Shown here: piece by piece, positions 1 to 4,563 of the stretch | Layout of the letters: each line of letters starts with the position of its first letter | Position numbering within the stretch: the first letter of the stretch is position 1 | From: an uncultured Bacteroidales bacterium | Lineage (GTDB): Bacteria; Bacteroidota; Bacteroidia; Bacteroidales; UBA932 | DNA: 6,756 nt | Assembly: GCA_902488725.1 (NCBI GenBank) | Contig: CABTXO010000089.1 | Coordinates: 1-6,756, forward strand | Direction of reading: 5' to 3' | Notes under the pieces: generated by a model | What the model saw: only the letters and a program-made list of their open reading frames with translations | Told to the model about the DNA's origin: nothing | The model's database searches: none | Program-made: the position numbers and the translations under genes

Positions 1-74
1 AAACATTTCTCAATTGCGCTTCTTGACACAGGGTTTTGGACTTGATCCAAACTTCACCAAGTGTTTTTTTATGT

Positions 75-86
75 TTCCGTACGGAA
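75..86. repeat. perfect 12-bp palindrome, possible operator
   Basis: TTCCGTACGGAA reads the same on both strands with no mismatch. It lies between a T7 run (64-70) and a T6 run (87-92), about 40 bp upstream of the candidate -7 box at 127-134. A dimeric regulator could bind here. As RNA it would be only a 4-bp stem with a GTAC loop followed by T6, a poor terminator. Function is inferred from position and symmetry only. Confidence 0.45.
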
Positions 87-126
87 TTTTTTGGGCTGAT
101 TACTAGGTTTATTGAAAATAATTAAT

Positions 127-134
127 TAAGTTTG
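127..134 (+). promoter_or_regulatory. candidate Bacteroidota -7 promoter box TAAGTTTG
   Basis: TAAGTTTG matches the Bacteroidota sigma-ABfr -7 consensus TAnnTTTG at all six fixed positions and sits in an AT-rich stretch upstream of the first gene. No good -33 TTTG is found at the usual spacing of about 19 bp; the nearest candidates are TTTA (108-111) and TTG (112-114), both too close, and TTTG (90-93), too far. If used, transcription would start near base 140 and leave a leader of roughly 165 nt before the first ATG. Confidence 0.4.
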
Positions 135-184
135 CGATGTCATTGGAATTGTTTGGCGGGTAACTGTACGCCCCGATGACAAAG

Positions 185-208
185 CAAGGCAACCTCGGTA
201 GCCTATTG
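185..208. repeat. imperfect inverted repeat in leader
   Basis: The arms CAAGGCAACC (185-194) and GGTAGCCTATTG (197-208) are near reverse complements. ACC pairs with GGT and AGGC with GCCT around an A/A mismatch (191/200), and CAA pairs with TTG if A205 is skipped. The centre is only TC, so at full length this fits a DNA binding site better than a tight RNA hairpin, although a shorter RNA stem with a larger loop is possible. No regulator can be named. Confidence 0.35.
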
Positions 209-213
209 ATAAA

Positions 214-251
214 GAAGTTTTATAACCGCGGCGCATATCGCCGTGAACTTC
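214..251 (+). promoter_or_regulatory. bulged hairpin in the 5' leader
   Basis: GAAGTT (214-219) pairs with AACTTC (246-251). Inside it, 227-233 pairs with 239-245, including one G-T pair at 228/244, around a CATAT loop (234-238). A 7-nt bulge (220-226) lies on the 5' side only. The inner stem is GC-rich within an AT-rich leader. It is not followed by a T run, so it is not a terminator of the usual type. It could be a leader-RNA element affecting stability or translation of the operon. No known riboswitch class is recognised. Confidence 0.35.
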
Positions 252-271
252 GTAACCAACTAATTCAGATC

Positions 272-299
272 ATGCAAAAAACTACATGTAAAAAACTAT
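272..299. repeat. two tandem copies of a 14-bp A-rich unit
   Basis: Bases 272-285 (ATGCAAAAAACTAC) and 286-299 (ATGTAAAAAACTAT) are adjacent head-to-tail copies differing at two positions. The A6 tracts are thus 14 bp apart. The 8-bp palindrome TACATGTA (283-290) spans the junction. The pair ends 9 nt before the ATG at 309, so it could be a regulator site, a curved-DNA element, or an A-rich translation enhancer, since Bacteroidota starts often lack a Shine-Dalgarno sequence and favour A-rich upstream regions. Confidence 0.7.
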
Positions 300-308
300 T
301 TAATCCAA

Positions 309-479
309 ATGAAAGCTTTTTATCAGAAGCCGCACATAGGCGGTGAAGTGTGTCTGTACGCAGACGCAACCATACTCGCGGCGTCCGTTGTGGATTTGAT
401 GACCGTCACTTCCACCGGTCAGGAAGTGACGGACCACGATTTCACGGACGACACCTTCAACTCTGACTGGGAAAACTAA
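309..479 (+). CDS. small acidic Bacteroidales peptide, 56 aa, function unknown
   Basis: Translating from the ATG at 309 gives 56 residues ending at TAA 477-479; the only earlier in-frame stop nearby is TAA at 261, with no other ATG between. The product starts MKAFYQKPHI, like the MKxxYxKPxI start of many short Bacteroidota proteins encoded beside surface-protein operons. A hydrophobic stretch, ILAASVV (residues 22-28), follows, and then an acidic, Asp-rich C-terminus ending in SDWEN. There are ten Asp/Glu residues against two Lys and no Arg. It has one Cys (C15), no lipobox and no clear signal peptide. The gap to the next gene is 13 nt, which suggests co-transcription with the fimbrial genes. 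I recognise the general type but no function; a chaperone-like, regulatory or peptide role would be a guess. The complementary strand is open here too, but without a family resemblance. Confidence 0.72.
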   Translation: MKAFYQKPHIGGEVCLYADATILAASVVDLMTVTSTGQEVTDHDFTDDTFNSDWEN

Positions 480-481
480 AC

Positions 482-487
482 AGGAGG
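482..487 (+). promoter_or_regulatory. strong Shine-Dalgarno AGGAGG for the first fimbrillin gene
   Basis: AGGAGG lies 5 nt before the ATG at 493 and 8 nt before the second ATG at 496. The 8-nt spacing favours 496, giving an MKK start like that of the two downstream lipoproteins. A perfect Shine-Dalgarno is uncommon in Bacteroidota, where most genes do not rely on one; the gene at 2101 has none. Confidence 0.6.
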
Positions 488-492
488 ACAAC

Positions 493-2088
493 ATGATGAA
501 AAAGACATTCTCATTCGCCTCGCTGATTTTGGCAGGCTTGGTCCTCTTGGCAGGATGCCAGAAGGACGGAAATCACCTCAACGGCGGCCAGTCGATCCGG
601 TTTACGGCTGGTTCCGGCTCAGTCATGACCAGGACCTCGTATAGCGGCGATGTGGATCCGGCAACCAAAATCGAACGCATCGACTGGGTGCAGGGTGACT
701 TGCTCAAAATCTGGAGCGACAAGGCGACGGACCGGTACAACAACAATCCTTACGCCGTATATTCGATCAAATCTTTTACCACCGACGGAACCAGGAGCGT
801 CGGCACGCTCGCCAACACCGACGACGGAAACGGACTGGTGTGGAGCGAGGAGGGCGGGGACTACACCTTCTTCGGGGTCTATCCCTCCAGCGGGGCGACG
901 ATTGATCCCGCTTCAGGAGCTGCCACCGGAGCGACCATTCCTGCCTCGCAGACAGTCGCCGGCACAGGCACAGGCACCGGATCTTTCAAAATTGACGGAA
1001 CCGTAACCCCCGTCAATACAACCGTGCTCAAGCCGGACATGGGCAAGGCCCTGATGTTCGCGAGAAAGTTGCTCAACATCAATGCAGCGAAGGTCAACCT
1101 GGACTTCTACCCCGCCTACACCGCATTCGAGATCTCACTCGTCTGCGGGGATGATGCAGAAGACGTCGCACTGACCGGCTTTACCTTGACATCCAGAGAC
1201 ATCGATGTCACACATCCGGGCACGCCGCTGACCGGGAATTTTACCGCCGTCATCCAAGAGGACAACGCAACGACCTACACCTGCCCTACCGAACTGACCG
1301 CTGATAACGGCAAAATCACCTTCGACCTGACAGGGCGGGTGATTTCCAAGTCCAAGGGGCTGACCTTCACCGTCTTCGCACTTCCGCAGGATCTCACCAA
1401 CCTGAAGATCCGCTTCGATCTCGCAGACGGGACCTACCGGGCGATCGACCTCAAGAAGGACGGGGCATTTCTCAATTTCCCGGCCTGCAGAAAGCACCGC
1501 ATCACGGGCATCGCAATGCCGCACAGCACCTGGAAATTCGCGATCGACCTGGGGCCGAAGGTCCTTCCTTGGGAACTGATCTCCACGGAGACCGATTTCT
1601 CCAAGCAGATTTCGTCCAGCAAGTTCAAGATCACGCATCACAACACGGGGATTTTGGATTCCCACGGGGATGATTTCGAGGATATTGTGCCCGGTGATCA
1701 TTATTACAATGTCCGCACCCTCAAAACGGATGAATTCAACCATTTCGTGGTCAAGTTCACCCCCACGGCGCCGCTCGGAGGCTACTGGTTCCTGACTCCG
1801 GTCCCCCTCGGAGGAGACCCGGCAGACTATTTCATCGTGGAAGTCTGGAATGAGGCGGAAAACCAAGGCAGCCCGAGTCTGCAAGGACCGATCAATGCGC
1901 AGGAAGTGACCTTGCACATTTCACTCAAACCGACTGTTGACCGGAAGGTGCCCCACTCCATGCTGCTCAAGGGGAACTTCAGCGTGCTTCCGGACGGAGA
2001 GGAACAGATCAGCGCCGACTCCGAACTTCAGGATGTGCACGCGCCCGGCTCTTTCTCCTGGTGGAAATTCGTATTCCCGAATCAATAA
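493..2088 (+). CDS. fimbrillin-like lipoprotein (Mfa_like_1-type)
   Basis: This is a predicted outer-membrane lipoprotein and putative subunit of a type V (FimA/Mfa-like) pilus. The signal peptide ends in LLAGC with the lipidated Cys at residue 22. Hallmarks of the fimbrillin-like family follow in order: a first strand with IRFTA, the motif TRTSYSG (46-52), then ERIDWVQGD, YTFFGVYP (124-131), a mid-domain LTGFTLTS/LTGNFT pair, and FPACRKHRITGI (329-340), the strand that usually closes this domain. Residues from about 345 to the end form a second, probably beta-rich region that I do not recognise and that is rich in aromatics near its end (SWWKF). Arg47 is a candidate maturation site by analogy with Porphyromonas gingivalis fimbrillins. 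A (GT)3G run at 157-163 comes from a short 6-bp repeat. The start may be the second ATG (496), which has better ribosome-site spacing. It follows the small peptide gene by 13 nt and precedes the next fimbrial gene by 12 nt. Stalk or accessory subunit cannot be decided. Confidence 0.85.
   Translation: MMKKTFSFASLILAGLVLLAGCQKDGNHLNGGQSIRFTAGSGSVMTRTSYSGDVDPATKIERIDWVQGDLLKIWSDKATDRYNNNPYAVYSIKSFTTDGTRSVGTLANTDDGNGLVWSEEGGDYTFFGVYPSSGATIDPASGAATGATIPASQTVAGTGTGTGSFKIDGTVTPVNTTVLKPDMGKALMFARKLLNINAAKVNLDFYPAYTAFEISLVCGDDAEDVALTGFTLTSRDIDVTHPGTPLTGNFTAVIQEDNATTYTCPTELTADNGKITFDLTGRVISKSKGLTFTVFALPQDLTNLKIRFDLADGTYRAIDLKKDGAFLNFPACRKHRITGIAMPHSTWKFAIDLGPKVLPWELISTETDFSKQISSSKFKITHHNTGILDSHGDDFEDIVPGDHYYNVRTLKTDEFNHFVVKFTPTAPLGGYWFLTPVPLGGDPADYFIVEVWNEAENQGSPSLQGPINAQEVTLHISLKPTVDRKVPHSMLLKGNFSVLPDGEEQISADSELQDVHAPGSFSWWKFVFPNQ
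961..978 (+). repeat. 3-copy GGCACA/C hexanucleotide repeat inside a CDS
   Basis: GGCACA, GGCACA and GGCACC are tandem and in frame, encoding Gly-Thr three times (residues 157-162 of the fimbrillin-like protein). Gain or loss of a unit would keep the reading frame and change a probable surface loop by two residues. It is short, so instability may be modest. Confidence 0.6.
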
Positions 2089-2100
2089 GCAGAACCCATT

Positions 2101-4542
2101 ATGAAAAAGATACTTACCTATTCAGCGATCCTGTTTGCCGCGCTTGCGGCAGGTGCCTGTTCCCTGGACAGAATGCAGGAGCAACCCGCCCGCTCGTCAG
2201 ATGCGGCCAATGCGATCGAGCTGGCCGTACAGTGCGCGGACATCCCGGTCGTACGGGCCACCACGCCTGGAGTTGATGACTACAACGAGAACACAATCCA
2301 GCACATCGATTACTTCATCTATTCCGAGGATCCTGCAGCCAACACGGCGGCCACGGCCGTCGTGCAGGCCAGAATCGTGTACGAAGAAGCCATCAAACCG
2401 GTGGATCCGGCGAGCGCAGCGACCAATGCCAAGCGTATTCTGCTTGACAACTACGCTGGCAGCTTCACGGGAACACCGAAAAATGGCTGGGTGTATGTGA
2501 TCGCCAACCTTCCGGAAGAAATCTCCGGCACCCCTACCTATGCACAGCTGCAGGCGATCGCACTGGACACCCCGAACACCTTCGTCATCAGCGATGCCAA
2601 CAACCTGGAAGGCCGGACCCGGAAGGACAATCTCTTCGTGATGGCCTCCGACCCCGTGGCATTCTCGATGACGGAAAGGGTCGCCACCCAGGTGACCGCG
2701 TCCTTGAAACGGGTCGCCGCCAAAATTCAGCTGGAGATCCACATCGCGGAAGAAGCGACGGAAGACCTCGGGAACAGCAACCTGAGGACCTGGAGTTCCG
2801 TGCCGAACAATACGCAGGTGTACATGCTCTACGCTGCAAGACATGCGACGGTCCAGGGCACCCCGATCTCCTATTCTGCCGACGGAACCGCCCACGCAGG
2901 CTGGTTCTACAACTCCCCCCGCTACGCCATCTACTCGGACGGGACCGCCAACGGAACGGCCGACGGGAAGGTTCCAGATACGCTGCTTTCCGACCCGCAC
3001 ACTGAAGTCTTCCCTGACTATCAGCTGGTCAACGGCGTATGGCAGAACGTCGATGTGGAGAGGTCCTGCATCGCCGTGACGAGCATACCGCTGTACAGCT
3101 ATCCCCTCTCCTGGAACAGTAAGGATGCAAACGCACCCTTCATCAAAATCATCCTGCCTTGGACCTACAATGAGAGCGGCGTGACCAGGACACGGAAGTT
3201 CTACTACAAACTGTCGCTGCCCAAATTCACATATGAAGACGGAACGGAGGGCTATGGGCTGAAGAGCAACTACTGCTACAAGATCAAGCTCAATCTGTCC
3301 GTCCTGGGCAGCGCGTCTGACGAGGTTCCGGTGGAGGTCTTCGGCAACTACTACATCGTGGACTGGGACCAGAATCCCGCCGGGATGGGTGGCAACCTGA
3401 CGGCGGGCCGGTACATCGACATTCCGAAACTGGAATACGAGATGTACGGCAACGAACTCGAGATTCCGGTCAGGTCCAGCCATGCGCTGAGCGTGGTGGA
3501 TGTGACTTCTGCGTATCCGACTTACAGCACAGTGACCCCCGGAACCGGACATCTGACCCGTTCCGCCACACCCGCCAACGTCACCGGAAACAATTTCTAC
3601 GTCGACGCGGAGGGACGCACCAAGATCATCCTGAAGCACACGGTGGAGACCAACTTGAACAACATGCAGTCGCGGGATGTCGCGCCGATCACCTACAAAT
3701 TCAAAATCCATCAGGACGGCGGACTCACGAGCCAGGAAATCACGGTACGGCAGTACCCGCCGATCATGATTCAGGCGATACGCAACACCGCCAATGACAA
3801 TAGTACTTCCCAGCATGGATATGCATGGGTGAATAATGGAAATGGAGAGGAGTTCTCGATTCAATACGGTAGTGGATGGTTTCCGCCGAAGGACGTCTTT
3901 AATCTGGGCGGTAATCCGCGGGGGCTTGCCAACAACGGAAACAAGAACCCGAACATGTACATCATCACCACCTCGGTCCTCCAGCCGGGTTCGGGCTACA
4001 TCATCGGCGACCCAAGATCGTCAACCATTGACAACTTGCCCGGGCCGCACAACACGGACTGGAGTACGCAGTCTGCATCCATTCAAGGGGAGACACGTGG
4101 CCTTTCCTCTTACTATCCCACACTCAGGGCTGCATCCGGTGATAATATCCTCGCTCCGAAACTCCGGATCGCATCATCCCATGGTGCATGCTTCACCTTG
4201 ACGCAAGACGATGCCTTCCGGCGCTGCGCCTCCTATCAGGAAGACGGACACCCTGCGGGACGCTGGCGGGTGCCGACCAAGGCCGAGATTTTCTACATGG
4301 CGCAACTTACCGCCAAGGGACTGATTCCGCGTCTGCTCGGAAACAGCGAGAGGAGCGGCACTATAAATTACTGGTGCAACAACGGTTATGTGACGGTCTG
4401 GAACGGGACATCAACGCACACACCGGAATACCATGCTGGTACGACCGACACCGACACTCGGGTCCGCTGCGTCTACGACGAGTGGTACTGGGAAGGAGAC
4501 ACGGTGGACAAGACCTCCTTCAAATGGGGTGACAGACCGTAA
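2101..4542 (+). CDS. multi-domain fimbrial tip-like lipoprotein with C-terminal lectin-like module
   Basis: At 813 aa this is about twice the length of a plain FimA/Mfa1 subunit. The signal peptide ends LAAGAC with Cys20. The N-terminal FimA-like part shows VVRATTPG (Arg52, possible maturation site), a strand with DYFIYSED (70-77), WVYVIANLP (130-138) and LFVMAS (178-183). A second fimbrillin lobe ends around VLGSASDEVP and NYYIVDW (401-422). A third beta-rich part (about 440-557) ends in ITVRQYPPI (547-555). The C-terminal module contains NPNMYIITTS (616-625), GDPR (636-639), a Cys-containing helix-like stretch (C697, C709), SYQEDG then GRWRVPTKAE (720-729), YWCNNG (757-762) and VRCVYDEWYW (788-797). 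The order Cys, WRxPTxxE, YW, RCV resembles the C-type-lectin/FGE-like fold seen in Bacteroidota surface proteins, so the protein is best read as a tip or adhesin subunit. Ligand is unknown. It has no Shine-Dalgarno, starts 12 nt after the previous stop, and ends in tandem stops TAATAA. Confidence 0.85.
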   Translation: MKKILTYSAILFAALAAGACSLDRMQEQPARSSDAANAIELAVQCADIPVVRATTPGVDDYNENTIQHIDYFIYSEDPAANTAATAVVQARIVYEEAIKPVDPASAATNAKRILLDNYAGSFTGTPKNGWVYVIANLPEEISGTPTYAQLQAIALDTPNTFVISDANNLEGRTRKDNLFVMASDPVAFSMTERVATQVTASLKRVAAKIQLEIHIAEEATEDLGNSNLRTWSSVPNNTQVYMLYAARHATVQGTPISYSADGTAHAGWFYNSPRYAIYSDGTANGTADGKVPDTLLSDPHTEVFPDYQLVNGVWQNVDVERSCIAVTSIPLYSYPLSWNSKDANAPFIKIILPWTYNESGVTRTRKFYYKLSLPKFTYEDGTEGYGLKSNYCYKIKLNLSVLGSASDEVPVEVFGNYYIVDWDQNPAGMGGNLTAGRYIDIPKLEYEMYGNELEIPVRSSHALSVVDVTSAYPTYSTVTPGTGHLTRSATPANVTGNNFYVDAEGRTKIILKHTVETNLNNMQSRDVAPITYKFKIHQDGGLTSQEITVRQYPPIMIQAIRNTANDNSTSQHGYAWVNNGNGEEFSIQYGSGWFPPKDVFNLGGNPRGLANNGNKNPNMYIITTSVLQPGSGYIIGDPRSSTIDNLPGPHNTDWSTQSASIQGETRGLSSYYPTLRAASGDNILAPKLRIASSHGACFTLTQDDAFRRCASYQEDGHPAGRWRVPTKAEIFYMAQLTAKGLIPRLLGNSERSGTINYWCNNGYVTVWNGTSTHTPEYHAGTTDTDTRVRCVYDEWYWEGDTVDKTSFKWGDRP

Positions 4543-4554
4543 TAAACTTAAAAC

Positions 4555-4560
4555 AAGAGG
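4555..4560 (+). promoter_or_regulatory. Shine-Dalgarno-like AAGAGG for the third fimbrial gene
   Basis: AAGAGG lies only 3 nt before the ATG at 4564, closer than ideal. The start is nevertheless supported by the MKK signal peptide and by the lack of an earlier in-frame ATG in the 21-nt gap. Confidence 0.4.
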
Positions 4561-4563
4561 ATT

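Larger units (their letters stand above)
1..308. other. AT-rich non-coding leader upstream of fimbrial operon
   Basis: No convincing coding region is seen on either strand. By hand count bases 1-300 are about 38% GC, well below the genes that follow. The stretch contains a T7 run (64-70), a perfect palindrome (75-86), a TAAGTTTG box (127-134), an imperfect inverted repeat (185-208), a bulged hairpin (214-251) and a 14-bp tandem repeat (272-299); each is listed separately. The density of dyads and repeats suggests promoter and leader-RNA control of the genes downstream, but that is inference. A weak 5-bp stem (ACTTG 40-44 with CAAGT 58-62), one G and then T7 could end transcription of a gene lying left of the window; the stem is short and this is not called. 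Confidence 0.75.

Noticed and set aside
40..70. Intrinsic terminator of an upstream gene (ACTTG/CAAGT stem then T7)
   Set aside because: The stem is only 5 bp with a 13-nt loop and no GC-rich core, so it is too weak to call; no upstream gene end is visible.
120..300. tRNA or known riboswitch in the leader
   Set aside because: No cloverleaf, T-loop consensus or recognisable riboswitch core was found; only simple dyads are present.
1..308. Invertible promoter of the type that controls phase-variable surface loci
   Set aside because: I looked for a pair of matching inverted repeats flanking the -7 box and found only short dyads (6-12 bp) not bracketing it; no recombinase gene is in the window.
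272..346. 25-codon frame starting at ATG 272
   Set aside because: It is short, out of frame with the peptide gene at 309, overlaps it and has no family resemblance; its start lies inside the tandem repeat.
300..494. 64-codon minus-strand frame opposite the small peptide gene
   Set aside because: The + strand frame has the Bacteroidota MKxxYxKP start, an acidic tail and operon spacing; the minus-strand product has none of these.
1135..1917. 260-codon open frame on the minus strand
   Set aside because: It is antisense to the first fimbrillin-like gene and shows no family resemblance; the + strand product has a lipobox and fimbrillin motifs.
2197..3864. 555-codon open frame on the minus strand
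   Set aside because: It lies fully inside the 813-aa fimbrial gene, its product is rich in Arg, Val, Asp and Gly without domain motifs or signal peptide, and it is explained by GC-rich codon bias on the coding strand.
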